Positions 18,166 to 26,286 of a stretch of 64,000 bases of DNA are shown piece by piece. Source of the DNA: JAKVAV01 sp964651785 (GTDB taxonomy: Bacteria; Bacteroidota; Bacteroidia; Flavobacteriales_D; Cryomorphaceae). Within the stretch, counting starts at the first letter, position 1; each line of letters starts with the position of its first letter. The notes under the pieces were generated by a model. It made no database searches, was not told the DNA's origin, and was given only the letters and a program-made list of their open reading frames with translations. The DNA is taken from NCBI GenBank assembly GCA_964651785.1, contig CAZYWJ010000009.1, positions 17,318-81,317 on the forward strand, given 5' to 3'. The position numbers were made by a program, and so were the translations under genes.

Positions 18166-19380
18166 GTGGATCTGAGCTTCTTTATCGCCAAGCGGTATCT
18201 CTTTTCCAAGAAATCGCTCTCCATCATTACCATAATGAGCATGATCAGCATGTTGGTGGTTGCGGCGGTCACCATGGCGATGGTTGTCATTCTTTCAGCG
18301 TTTAACGGAATCGAATCTCTGATCGATGATCGATATAGTTATTTTGATTCCGATCTTTCCGTTATCCCTTTAACCAACAAGACTTTCAGTACGGACAGTT
18401 TGGATTGCTTGGATTTGCAGAATGTCGAGGGCGTATCGCATTGCGCGCTATCCATAGAAGAACGGGTTTTCGCTCAATACGAAGACAATCAGCGAATCGT
18501 CATTCTGAAGGGAGTAGAAGATTCTTTCATTGAGCAATCCGGACTGGACAGCATGATAATCGATGGAGAAGCGCGTTTGTATCTTGAAGATACGCCCGAA
18601 GCCATCATCGGAATAGGGGTGAAGTACGATTTGGACTTGCGTCTTTTCGAGCAGGTCTTCAATCCGCTGAGACTATCGGCCGTCATCCGCGGGAAGGAAC
18701 TGAGGCGAAATCTCACGGAATCGTTGAACCGAAAAAACATACCCGTTGCTGGTGTTTTTACGATCAATATCGATTTTGACTCAGACTATGTTATCGTGCC
18801 TTTGCAGTTTGCATCCGAATTGGTGAAGTACGACGATGAATATTCCACCATCGACATTCGAATAGAAAAAGGAGCTGATATCGAAAAGGTGCAAACCGCC
18901 TTGCAGGAGAAAGTGGGTAACAGCTACAAGGTGCGAAGCCGATTGGAGAAAAATGAGCTCATTTATAAGTCGAATAAAACCGAAAAGTGGGCTACGTTCC
19001 TAATCATGGCATTCATTATGCTCATCGCGACATTCAATATCATCGCGGCGTTGACGCTCCTGATTAATGAGAAAAGACATGATATTGCCGTCCTCACGGG
19101 AATGGGCGCCACGGTGAAGGCCATTCGTCGCATTTTCTTTTTGGAAGGGGCATTGATCAATGCCATCGGAGCACTGGCAGGGATGCTTTTGGGGCTGGCA
19201 TTCGTTTATGTTCAACAAGAATTCGGACTGATCAGACTGGAAGGCGGATTGGTAGAATACTACCCCGTGAAAATGGAAATAACGGATTTCATTGCCATTT
19301 TCGGGTTGGTCGTTTTTTGCGGAATGCTCTCCAGCATTGCTCCGGTGAGGTTTTTCACCCGGAAGTATGCGTCGGTTTAG
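18166..19380 (+). CDS. FtsX/LolC-type ABC permease (lipoprotein release)
   Basis: A 404-residue permease with one N-terminal transmembrane helix (about 22-44), a large periplasmic MacB-like domain (about 45-265) and three C-terminal helices carrying the FtsX motif (NIIAALTLLINEKRHDIAVL). This layout matches LolC/LolE, which extract lipoproteins from the inner membrane. The start is GTG, 3 bases after rbfA. The rbfA-lolC order is common in Bacteroidota. The ATPase LolD is not adjacent. Confidence 0.9.
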   Translation: MDLSFFIAKRYLFSKKSLSIITIMSMISMLVVAAVTMAMVVILSAFNGIESLIDDRYSYFDSDLSVIPLTNKTFSTDSLDCLDLQNVEGVSHCALSIEERVFAQYEDNQRIVILKGVEDSFIEQSGLDSMIIDGEARLYLEDTPEAIIGIGVKYDLDLRLFEQVFNPLRLSAVIRGKELRRNLTESLNRKNIPVAGVFTINIDFDSDYVIVPLQFASELVKYDDEYSTIDIRIEKGADIEKVQTALQEKVGNSYKVRSRLEKNELIYKSNKTEKWATFLIMAFIMLIATFNIIAALTLLINEKRHDIAVLTGMGATVKAIRRIFFLEGALINAIGALAGMLLGLAFVYVQQEFGLIRLEGGLVEYYPVKMEITDFIAIFGLVVFCGMLSSIAPVRFFTRKYASV

Positions 19381-19450
19381 CGAAATAGTATTGGGTATAG
19401 GGTATTGAGTATTGAGAATGCTCCTGAGTAGAAGTCTCTTCTTTAACTAT

Positions 19451-19480
19451 TGAGCTTTAGCGAAAGCTTCGAGACGCTCA
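19451..19480. repeat. REP-like hairpin in 3' intergenic region
   Basis: TGAGC (19451-19455) pairs with GCTCA (19476-19480), with a nested GCTTT/AAAGC stem inside. It lies between the convergent ends of the lolC-type gene and dusB and may end both transcripts. The word TTCGAGACGCTCAGG is of a kind seen repeatedly between genes in several genomes. No gene in 19381-19546. Confidence 0.45.
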
Positions 19481-19546
19481 GGAATAATCAAGAATTTTAT
19501 TCGTGTACATCCATGAAATTCGTGGACTCAAAGTGAGCGAAGCGAA

Positions 19547-20539
19547 CTAAGCGAATTCGAAATGGCCGTACTTTTCTTTCACTTCGTGAAGTAAAGCTCT
19601 CACCCCATCGGGATCATCTTCGGTCACAAGCTTGATGCGGTGGTCTTTAAAATCGCGAATGCCCCGAAAGTAATTGCCATAGTGGCGGCGCATTTCTACC
19701 ACGCCGAGTTTATCGCCTTTCCATTTCAGCCCCATCTCAAAATGAGCCAAAGCGGCCTCTACTCGTTCTTCCATTTGTGGCGGTGGCAATAGTTCTCCCG
19801 TTTTGAGGTAGTGTTTGATTTCACGAAAGATCCACGGATATCCGATACTTGCTCTTCCGATCATCACACCATCTACGCCGTAACGGTTCTTATACTCCAG
19901 CGCTTTTTGAGGCGTGTCAATGTCTCCATTCCCGAATACGGGAATGTGTAGTCGCGGATTATTCTTTGTTTCCGCAATGAGCGTCCAATCGGCTTCACCT
20001 TTGTACATCTGCTGCCGTGTGCGGCCGTGGATGCTTATACCTTGAATTCCGATGTCTTGAAGTCGCTCGGCTACTTCTACAATGTATTTCGTGTCTTCGC
20101 TCCACCCCAAACGCGTCTTTACCGTTACCGGCAATTTTGTTGACTTCACAACTGCCTCGGTGAGCTTTACCATTTTCGGAATGTCTTGCAAAATACCCGC
20201 TCCTGCTCCTTTACAAGCTACCTTCTTTACGGGACAACCGTAATTGATATCCAGTATGTCGGGATTGGTTTGCTCAACTATTCGCGCCGACTCCATCATC
20301 GGTTCCAAATCACTTCCGAAAATCTGAATCCCTATCGGTCGTTCGTACTCGTAGATGTCCAGCTTTTGCAGACTTTTCGCTGCGTCGCGAATGAGGCCCT
20401 CGGAGCTGATGAACTCCGTGTACATCAGGTCAGCGCCATTTTTTTTGCATAAAGCACGAAAGGGCGGATCGCTCACGTCTTCCATCGGAGCGAGCAAAAG
20501 CGGAAAGTCGCCCAAGTCAATATTCGCTATCTTTGCCAT
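19547..20539 (-). CDS. dusB: tRNA-dihydrouridine synthase
   Basis: A 330-residue flavoprotein that reduces uridines in tRNA. FMN-binding N terminus (LLLAPMEDVSDPPFRAL), catalytic cysteine in INYGCPVKKV, KTRLGW, ISIHGRTRQQMYKG, and the phosphate-binding GNGDI and GVMIGRA motifs are all present. The C-terminal helical tRNA-binding domain is intact. DusB is the usual paralogue in Bacteroidota; discrimination from other Dus types is by family habit. A TAATTTTG promoter box lies 14 bases upstream of its ATG. Confidence 0.93.
   Translation of the reverse strand: MAKIANIDLGDFPLLLAPMEDVSDPPFRALCKKNGADLMYTEFISSEGLIRDAAKSLQKLDIYEYERPIGIQIFGSDLEPMMESARIVEQTNPDILDINYGCPVKKVACKGAGAGILQDIPKMVKLTEAVVKSTKLPVTVKTRLGWSEDTKYIVEVAERLQDIGIQGISIHGRTRQQMYKGEADWTLIAETKNNPRLHIPVFGNGDIDTPQKALEYKNRYGVDGVMIGRASIGYPWIFREIKHYLKTGELLPPPQMEERVEAALAHFEMGLKWKGDKLGVVEMRRHYGNYFRGIRDFKDHRIKLVTEDDPDGVRALLHEVKEKYGHFEFA
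20528..20535 (+). promoter_or_regulatory. -7 box TATCTTTG upstream of CPBP gene
   Basis: A perfect TAnnTTTG on the plus strand, about 40 bases before the ATG at 20576. It overlaps the first codons of dusB on the other strand, so it may be coincidental. Confidence 0.3.
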
Positions 20540-20553
20540 CTTTTAAGAGACTG

Positions 20554-20561
20554 CAAAATTA
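20554..20561 (-). promoter_or_regulatory. -7 box TAATTTTG upstream of dusB
   Basis: A perfect TAnnTTTG on the minus strand ending 14 bases before the dusB ATG. A TTG lies 21 bases further upstream, slightly long for the -33 element. Confidence 0.45.
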
Positions 20562-20575
20562 AACATTCTTAGCCG

Positions 20576-21568
20576 ATGGGTTCAAGGCCATTTTCAAACG
20601 CCGATCCATTTCTTCAACTGATCGTACTTTTTCTAATCGCTTTTTTCTGTGTTGGCGTCTTTCTATTGATGGGGCAAGGCTTGCTTAACGCGCTATGGGG
20701 AGTCAACTTATTTGAGAATCGGAATGCGCTCACGGATTTTGGAAACGAGCAAGTCGTTCAAATGAATCGATTGCTGCTCCTTTTTCAGCATTTAGGTTTA
20801 TTCATCGTTCCGGCTATTGTGTTTTCCAGGTTAAGTTCCACCTCTTGGAAGAACTATTTGGGATTTCGATATGTGATGCCTCGAATCGCGGTGGCTTCGG
20901 TTTTTGTGATGATCGCGGCGCTACCTCTCATCAATGTTTTGGCTTGGCTGAATGAGGGTATGATTCTTCCCGAATACCTCTCAGGATTAGAAAAAGTTTT
21001 CGCCGAAATGGAAGAATCTGCCAAAGAAATTACCATGGCTATTGCCGGGACGGGCAATTTCGTTTCGCTGTTGCTGAATATTGTGGTAGTAGCTCTGCTC
21101 CCTGCATTCGGCGAAGAGATGATCTTTCGAGGGCTGATGATTCCCATTTTCAGAAAGTGGACGAAGAACGTGCACGTATCCATTTGGCTTTCGGCATTCT
21201 TCTTCAGCGCGCTTCACTTTCAGTTTTATGGTTTTTTACCGCGCTTTATTTTGGGCGGTCTTCTGGGCTATCTCTTTGTTTGGTCAAAATCACTGTGGGC
21301 GCCTATACTGGCTCATTTCATAAATAATGCATTGGCGCTCGTTCTCCTTTTCCTGATTGCGAGAGGCAGTATTTCCGAGGAAGTGGACTCATTCGACCCT
21401 ACGCTGAGCGATTGGATTTGGGTGGCAGTTTCTTTTATCGCCGTATCGGGATTAATCTACTACATCACCAAATTTGCCAAAGGCTGGAAGGACAATTACC
21501 AAGCCTTGAAGCTTCAGGAAGGCTCCAATGAAAGGCAAAGAAGCGAGGATGAAAATCTTCTCGATTGA
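20576..21568 (+). CDS. CPBP family intramembrane metalloprotease
   Basis: A 330-residue membrane protein with about eight transmembrane segments. The ABI/CPBP motifs are GEEMIFRG (EExxxR, near residues 180-186), FFSALHF and AHFINNAL, which supply the glutamates and histidines of the membrane-embedded active site. Relatives cleave prenylated or other peptides at the membrane; the bacterial substrates are mostly unknown. A charged soluble tail follows the last helix. A strong bidirectional terminator lies 47 bases after the stop. Confidence 0.88.
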   Translation: MGSRPFSNADPFLQLIVLFLIAFFCVGVFLLMGQGLLNALWGVNLFENRNALTDFGNEQVVQMNRLLLLFQHLGLFIVPAIVFSRLSSTSWKNYLGFRYVMPRIAVASVFVMIAALPLINVLAWLNEGMILPEYLSGLEKVFAEMEESAKEITMAIAGTGNFVSLLLNIVVVALLPAFGEEMIFRGLMIPIFRKWTKNVHVSIWLSAFFFSALHFQFYGFLPRFILGGLLGYLFVWSKSLWAPILAHFINNALALVLLFLIARGSISEEVDSFDPTLSDWIWVAVSFIAVSGLIYYITKFAKGWKDNYQALKLQEGSNERQRSEDENLLD

Positions 21569-21614
21569 GAAACTTTTCGAATAAAAACTCCCTTAGAGAA
21601 AAGTTCAAAATAAA

Positions 21615-21649
21615 AAAAATCCATCGACCTGCCAGGTCGATGGATTTTT
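21615..21649. terminator. Bidirectional intrinsic terminator
   Basis: A perfect 16-bp stem (AAAAATCCATCGACCT with its complement) around a GCC loop, with A-run and T-run on the two sides. It sits between the convergent CPBP gene and exbD and can stop both. Confidence 0.93.
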
Positions 21650-21667
21650 GTTTTACGTTCGATTTTT

Positions 21668-22138
21668 TTACTGATTGTCCAAGGCTGAACCCTTGTTTAC
21701 CGAGTAATTTATTTTCAAAGCCTGCGCTTCTCTAAGCTCTTGCTTGATATCCGAAACGATACCCATTTGCACGTCACTATCAACTTTCAAGGAGGTAGTG
21801 ATCAGTGGTCGTTCTACCTCATCCCTTTTTTCTCTATTGGCTTTGATCCAAAGTTGGATGTCTTCAACTTCAGCAAAAGAATCATCAAGCTGAATTTTAG
21901 GGACGGTTCCGTATCTCGGGTCAATGGGAGTTCCTACATTGATATAATCTACCAATGATTTCTTTTCCAATTTCTCCGTTTCGGTAGCGCTCGGCTTGCT
22001 GATTTTTACCTTCGGGTCATCCTGTCGCATCACCGTTACCACCATAAAGAAGAACAGGAGCATGAAGATGATATCGGGAAGCGATGCCGTTGAAACGGCG
22101 GGTGTTCCTTTTTTACCTTTTCGTGTGAATTTGCTCAT
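21668..22138 (-). CDS. exbD: ExbD/TolR-family protein (second copy)
   Basis: A 156-residue energy-transducing protein with a basic cytoplasmic N terminus (SKFTRKGKKGT), one transmembrane helix carrying the proton-path aspartate (LPDIIFMLLFFFMV, D near residue 23), and a periplasmic domain. ExbD works with ExbB to use the proton gradient for TonB-dependent uptake or related work. It lies 11 bases downstream of a second, longer exbD. No tonB is seen nearby. Confidence 0.9.
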   Translation of the reverse strand: MSKFTRKGKKGTPAVSTASLPDIIFMLLFFFMVVTVMRQDDPKVKISKPSATETEKLEKKSLVDYINVGTPIDPRYGTVPKIQLDDSFAEVEDIQLWIKANREKRDEVERPLITTSLKVDSDVQMGIVSDIKQELREAQALKINYSVNKGSALDNQ

Positions 22139-22149
22139 AATTTCCTGTT

Positions 22150-22860
22150 TTAATTTCCGCCGGAAATATCTTTTGGTTCCGCTTCCGAAATTCGCTGAGG
22201 ATAAACAGCCCTTACGGCCTTAATTTTCGGCTTGTCCTCCGCGAGAGAAGGGTTCAGTTCGCTATAGGCGACGCCAAACTTATCCATCGACAAGTCATTT
22301 CTCAATTCATTGATAGCCGCGCTCAACTCATTCTGAACACTGATGTACATGGAGTATTTCGTTCCGCGGTCATTCTGCAATGAAATCATCGCAGAAGTCG
22401 GCAACTCATCATACTCACCTATCAAATCAATGGCGAGCATTTTTTCTTGCCAAGTTTCGAGATCATCCCTCAATTTTTCATTATCGGGGTCTTGAGCAAT
22501 GGCTTGTTGCAGTCGATTGATGCTTTCTTGAACTTTCGTGCGCGTCTGCCGAGTTAAGATGGGTAAGTCAGGATCTTGATTGGGGTTGGTGTAAAACATT
22601 TTAGCACCTTCCTTCAAGTTGGCAATGTCCATAGGATCACCTTCTACCAACAGTTGATTTCGACTGTTTACCAATACTTCGTAGACATTTCTCTCTTTCA
22701 CCGGAGGTGGATCAAAATTCTCAGGTGGTGGAGGTGGCAATTGTCTTAATAGTCCGATATCTTGATCCATGGTGGTAGTCACCAGGAAGAAGATGAGAAG
22801 CAAGAAGGCAATATCAGCCATAGAGCCGGCATTGATTTCTTGCAAAGGTCTTCTGGCCAT
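22150..22860 (-). CDS. exbD: ExbD/TolR-family protein with long periplasmic part
   Basis: A 236-residue paralogue of the next gene. The helix SMADIAFLLLIFFLVTTTM carries the conserved aspartate (D near residue 15), followed by a proline-rich PPPPPENFDPPP stretch that could span the cell wall. Its periplasmic domain has a helical insertion of about 60 residues (ARTKVQESINRL to MLAIDLIGEY) not usual in ExbD. Bacteroidota often carry two dissimilar ExbD genes with one ExbB, suggesting a heteromeric complex. Part of a four-gene leftward operon from 24133. Confidence 0.9.
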   Translation of the reverse strand: MARRPLQEINAGSMADIAFLLLIFFLVTTTMDQDIGLLRQLPPPPPENFDPPPVKERNVYEVLVNSRNQLLVEGDPMDIANLKEGAKMFYTNPNQDPDLPILTRQTRTKVQESINRLQQAIAQDPDNEKLRDDLETWQEKMLAIDLIGEYDELPTSAMISLQNDRGTKYSMYISVQNELSAAINELRNDLSMDKFGVAYSELNPSLAEDKPKIKAVRAVYPQRISEAEPKDISGGN

Positions 22861-22871
22861 GTCTTCAGGGT

Positions 22872-23285
22872 TTATTTAAATATACGTACTACTTCTCCGA
22901 TTATTGCCATGAGCACCGCAGCCACAACAAGGACATACATTATCATAAGTCCTGCTCCGCTCACTTGTGATGCAGTCGTGGAAATATCTTCACCATAGCG
23001 GACTACATCGTCAGATGCTATGCTATAGCAAATGAATGCCAGTACTGCAAATCCGATAATTCCGATCAGGAGAGACATATTTCTTTTTAAGTTGGTAAGA
23101 AGGCCTACCAAACCGAAGATAATGGCTGCGCCACCTGCTACGATCATGAGGCCGAAAACCAACCAGATTGATGTACCGATAACATCTTCATATCCGAGCA
23201 TGATTCTGATTCCCAGAATCAGTCCGAAAATACCGATGATAAAGGCCAGGATTGTTAATCCCGTATCTAGTTTTTTCGTATCCAT
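22872..23285 (-). CDS. Four-helix membrane protein in exbB-exbD operon
   Basis: A 137-residue protein with four transmembrane segments (about 8-28, 40-62, 71-90, 111-133) and little else. It is placed between exbB-like and exbD genes with spacings of 5 and 11 bases, so it is very likely co-expressed. It has no recognised catalytic residues. Similar small membrane proteins sit at this place in other Bacteroidota exb operons, where their role is not known to me. Confidence 0.75.
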   Translation of the reverse strand: MDTKKLDTGLTILAFIIGIFGLILGIRIMLGYEDVIGTSIWLVFGLMIVAGGAAIIFGLVGLLTNLKRNMSLLIGIIGFAVLAFICYSIASDDVVRYGEDISTTASQVSGAGLMIMYVLVVAAVLMAIIGEVVRIFK

Positions 23286-23290
23286 AAGAA

Positions 23291-24133
23291 TTAAACTTTA
23301 GCAGTTCTGTGACGAAGCAACATATCTACCAATGAGATAGAAGCATCTTCCATATCGTTTACAATACCGTCTACTTTAGAAACGATGTAGTTGTAAAAAA
23401 TCTGAAGAATAATCGCCACGATAAGTCCCGATACCGTCGTAATCAAGGCCACTTTAATACCGTTTGCCACAACACCGGGAGAGATGTTATTCTCAGCCGC
23501 GATAGCGTCGAAGGCCTCGATCATACCGATTACCGTTCCCATGAATCCAAGCATCGGAGCCAGTGCGATAAAGAGAGAAATCCATGAAAGACCTTTTTCC
23601 AAAAGTCCCATTTGTACTCCGCCGTAAGAAACCACTGATTTTTCAACCATGTCGATTCCTTCATCGTAGCGCTCCAAACCTTGGTAGAAAATAGAGGCGA
23701 TAGGACCGCGCGTATTGCGGCATACATCTTTAGCTGCCTCTACACCGCCTGATGCCAGCGCATCTTCAACGTTTTTGAGGAGTTTGGTTTTGTTGGTAGT
23801 GGCCATATTGAGGTAAATGATACGCTCAATACAAAGAGCCAAACCAAGAATCAAACAGATTAATACGAAGGACATAAAGAAGGGTCCCCCGTCGATAAAC
23901 GTGTCTTTAACTACTTGGTGAAAAGTTCTTTCGGTTTCTACACCGGCCGTTTCGTCTTCTTCAGTATCTACAGCCACCGGGTCGGGCTCGTCTACAACTA
24001 CATCAGCTTCTGAGTCCATCGACTCTTCCATTTGAGTTGTATCACCGTCTGCAGGTGTTTGAGCGTAGCCTGTATTGACAATGCTGAAACTGAAAAGTAC
24101 ACTCAAGGTAAGTGCGGTCAGTAATTTTTTCAT
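23291..24133 (-). CDS. exbB: MotA/TolQ/ExbB-family proton channel protein
   Basis: A 280-residue ExbB-type protein. An N-terminal signal peptide (ending GYAQ) and an acidic periplasmic segment of about 45 residues (DSEADVVVDEPDPVAVD) precede the three transmembrane helices of the MotA/TolQ/ExbB domain. The conserved ISLFIALAPMLGFMGTVIGMI and GIKVALITTVSGLIVAI segments form the channel. ATG 24133 was chosen over an in-frame TTG at 24142 because it begins the signal peptide (MKKLL). First gene of a leftward operon with a membrane protein and two exbD genes. Confidence 0.92.
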   Translation of the reverse strand: MKKLLTALTLSVLFSFSIVNTGYAQTPADGDTTQMEESMDSEADVVVDEPDPVAVDTEEDETAGVETERTFHQVVKDTFIDGGPFFMSFVLICLILGLALCIERIIYLNMATTNKTKLLKNVEDALASGGVEAAKDVCRNTRGPIASIFYQGLERYDEGIDMVEKSVVSYGGVQMGLLEKGLSWISLFIALAPMLGFMGTVIGMIEAFDAIAAENNISPGVVANGIKVALITTVSGLIVAIILQIFYNYIVSKVDGIVNDMEDASISLVDMLLRHRTAKV

Positions 24134-24222
24134 GGTTTCCAAAAGTTGGTTTTTACTTAAAATTAAAATCGAACGTGTGTAAATTAGTGGTACAAATAAA
24201 ACTAAAAATCTCTAAATCATTG

Positions 24223-24309
24223 CGGAGAGGAAGGGATTCGAACCCCCGATCCCCTCTCGAGGATACACGCTTTCCAAGCGTGCGCCTTCAGCCACTCGGC
24301 CACCTCTCC
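24223..24309 (-). tRNA. tRNA-Ser (anticodon GGA)
   Basis: An 87-base class II tRNA on the minus strand. The 7-bp acceptor stem is GGAGAGG/CCTCTCC with discriminator G. The D arm contains GGCCGAGTGGCTGAAGGC, the anticodon loop CTTGGAAAG gives GGA, a long variable arm is present, and the T arm contains GGTTCGAATCC. CCA is not encoded. It lies between exbB and ansA. Confidence 0.97.
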
Positions 24310-24405
24310 TATTTTACTCAAAAGACCTTCGTTTCCTCAGGTCTTAAGCGGCGGCCAAATTACAAAAAATTGACATCGTCGCTATAAGTCTGCTTTAACA
24401 AATCG

Positions 24406-25455
24406 TTAATCGGTTGAGATGAGTTCGTAAGCGGTACGTTCTCCCCGCAGATCTTGCTCGAAGTATAGTCGAAATTCGGAGTTTGACAAATTCTGCCCGA
24501 GCAAATACATGCTTTTCGCCACCACCGCTTCGGGCTGCATATCCCCCGCACTGATAAGTCCGATTCGTTCCAATTCCCCACTCGTTTCGTATTTTCCTTG
24601 CGTCACACCGCCCCCGCGGCATTGCGTGGCATTGATCATAATCAAGCCTCGTTCGGCAGCTCCACGAAGTGCATTCAAAAACCAAGGGTAGGTCATGGCA
24701 TTACCGCTACCATATGTTCGTACGATGAGCACCCGATTGTCTTTTATGTTCAATGCGGCTTCCACAATATGTTGCGAAATTCCCGGAAATAAAGTCAGAA
24801 TAGCCACCCGATTGTCGAGTTCGGTCTCTATTCTGAAAGGGAGCTCTGATGGCTTATTGATGAATCGCTCGTTGTATTTGATCCTTACTCCGGCTTCCGC
24901 CAAAAGCGGATAATTCGGCGATTCAAAAGCTTCGAAATGCTCGGTGTTGTATTTGAATGTTCGGTTTCCGCGATAGAGGTTGTATTCAAAGTAAATGGCC
25001 ACTTCGGGTACCATGGGGGCACCGTTGTGGTAATCTCCTGCAATTTCAATGGCTGTTATCAAGTTTTCCTTTCCATCCGTTCTCACCATGCCGATGGGTA
25101 GCTGCGAACCGGTGAGAACGACCGGCTTTGACAAATTGACAAACATAAAACTCAATGCAGCTGCAGTATAGGCCATTGTATCACTTCCGTGAAGAATGAC
25201 GAATCCATCGTAGTTTTCGTAATTGTCATAAATCATATGTGCCAATCGCTGCCAGTGCTCCAAGCCCATATTACTGCTGTCCAATGGCTCTTCAAAAGAT
25301 TCAGCATGCACCGTGGCGGAGAGATTTCTTATCTCAGGTACTTGTTTTTCCAGATTGCTGAAATCGAAAGGAGTCAACCGATTGGTGTTATAATCCTGAA
25401 CCATCCCAATGGTGCCACCCGTGTAAATCAGCAGTATTTTTCGTTTAGAATTCAC
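24406..25455 (-). CDS. ansA: Type I asparaginase
   Basis: A 349-residue cytoplasmic asparaginase hydrolysing L-asparagine to aspartate and ammonia. First catalytic threonine in YTGGTIGM (T12), second in HGSDTMAYTAAALSF (near T93), with the GSQLPIG and TYGSGNA segments of the family. No signal peptide, which fits type I. The start is GTG and overlaps the end of tatD by 11 bases, so translation is probably coupled. Confidence 0.93.
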   Translation of the reverse strand: MNSKRKILLIYTGGTIGMVQDYNTNRLTPFDFSNLEKQVPEIRNLSATVHAESFEEPLDSSNMGLEHWQRLAHMIYDNYENYDGFVILHGSDTMAYTAAALSFMFVNLSKPVVLTGSQLPIGMVRTDGKENLITAIEIAGDYHNGAPMVPEVAIYFEYNLYRGNRTFKYNTEHFEAFESPNYPLLAEAGVRIKYNERFINKPSELPFRIETELDNRVAILTLFPGISQHIVEAALNIKDNRVLIVRTYGSGNAMTYPWFLNALRGAAERGLIMINATQCRGGGVTQGKYETSGELERIGLISAGDMQPEAVVAKSMYLLGQNLSNSEFRLYFEQDLRGERTAYELISTD

Positions 25456-26224
25456 TTAGCTTAAAAAGATCTTTGGCATTGTTAGTAGTCACTCGGGCAA
25501 TTTCTTCTACCGATTTTTTGAAAATCAAAGCAAGTTGATCGGCCACCAATCGTGTATAAGCCGTTTCATTTCGCTTTCCGCGATGAGGGTGAGGAGTAAG
25601 GTAGGGGGCATCCGTTTCCAACATCAGCTTTTCCAATCCGATTTCAGCGAGCACGGCATCCAGGCCACTGTTTTTAAACGTCACCACTCCGCCTATTCCC
25701 AAATAAAAACCGGGGTAGCTCAGCGCTTTTTCTGCTTGGGCAACGGTTCCCGTAAAACAATGGAAAACTCCTTTTAAACGCTCATCATAAACTTCGTCCA
25801 GCACTTCAAAGATTTCTTCAAAAGAATCTCGCGCGTGAATAACGATGGGTAAGTCAGCCTGTTTCGCCCATTCTATCTGCTCTTTAAATGCTTCGACTTG
25901 GATGTCAAGCGTCGATTTATCCCAGTACAGGTCGATGCCAATCTCTCCCACTGCCAAATACTTCTTGGTGTCCAGTTCTCTTTTGATGATCGCGAGTTCT
26001 TCTCTGAAATCATCCTTTACCGAACAAGGGTGAAGACCCATCATTCCCATAAATTGGGCAGGATAATCTTCCATGATTTGCTTCATCGGCTCAATGCTTT
26101 TCGAATCGATATTTGGCAAAAGCGTGAGAAATACATTCTCCTCAATCGCTCTCTCCATGCACTCTTTTCGGTCCTCATCAAATTGATTGAGGTACATGTG
26201 CGAATGGGTGTCAATAATTTTCAC
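25445..26224 (-). CDS. tatD: TatD-family metal-dependent hydrolase
   Basis: A 259-residue TIM-barrel nuclease. Metal-binding motifs DTHSHMY (residues 5-11), EIGID, HARDSFEE, FHCFTGT and ETDAPYLTP are all present. TatD enzymes are Mg-dependent DNA exonucleases or deacylases of tRNA-like substrates. The start codon is GTG. It is the upstream gene of a tatD-ansA pair and divergent from a glycosyltransferase gene. Confidence 0.93.
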   Translation of the reverse strand: MKIIDTHSHMYLNQFDEDRKECMERAIEENVFLTLLPNIDSKSIEPMKQIMEDYPAQFMGMMGLHPCSVKDDFREELAIIKRELDTKKYLAVGEIGIDLYWDKSTLDIQVEAFKEQIEWAKQADLPIVIHARDSFEEIFEVLDEVYDERLKGVFHCFTGTVAQAEKALSYPGFYLGIGGVVTFKNSGLDAVLAEIGLEKLMLETDAPYLTPHPHRGKRNETAYTRLVADQLALIFKKSVEEIARVTTNNAKDLFKLSEF

Positions 26225-26239
26225 GCTCGTCGTTCTTAA

Positions 26240-26269
26240 TTTGCAAATGACGTAAATCGGTTACATTTG
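26240..26269 (+). promoter_or_regulatory. Promoter TTTG-N18-TACATTTG
   Basis: TTTG (26240-26243) and TACATTTG (26262-26269) match the Bacteroidota -33 and -7 elements with an 18-base spacer. It is 17 bases from the TTG start of the glycosyltransferase gene. The -33 box lies in a perfect ATTTGCAAAT palindrome. Confidence 0.7.
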
Positions 26270-26286
26270 AAAAAATTCAAATTTTC

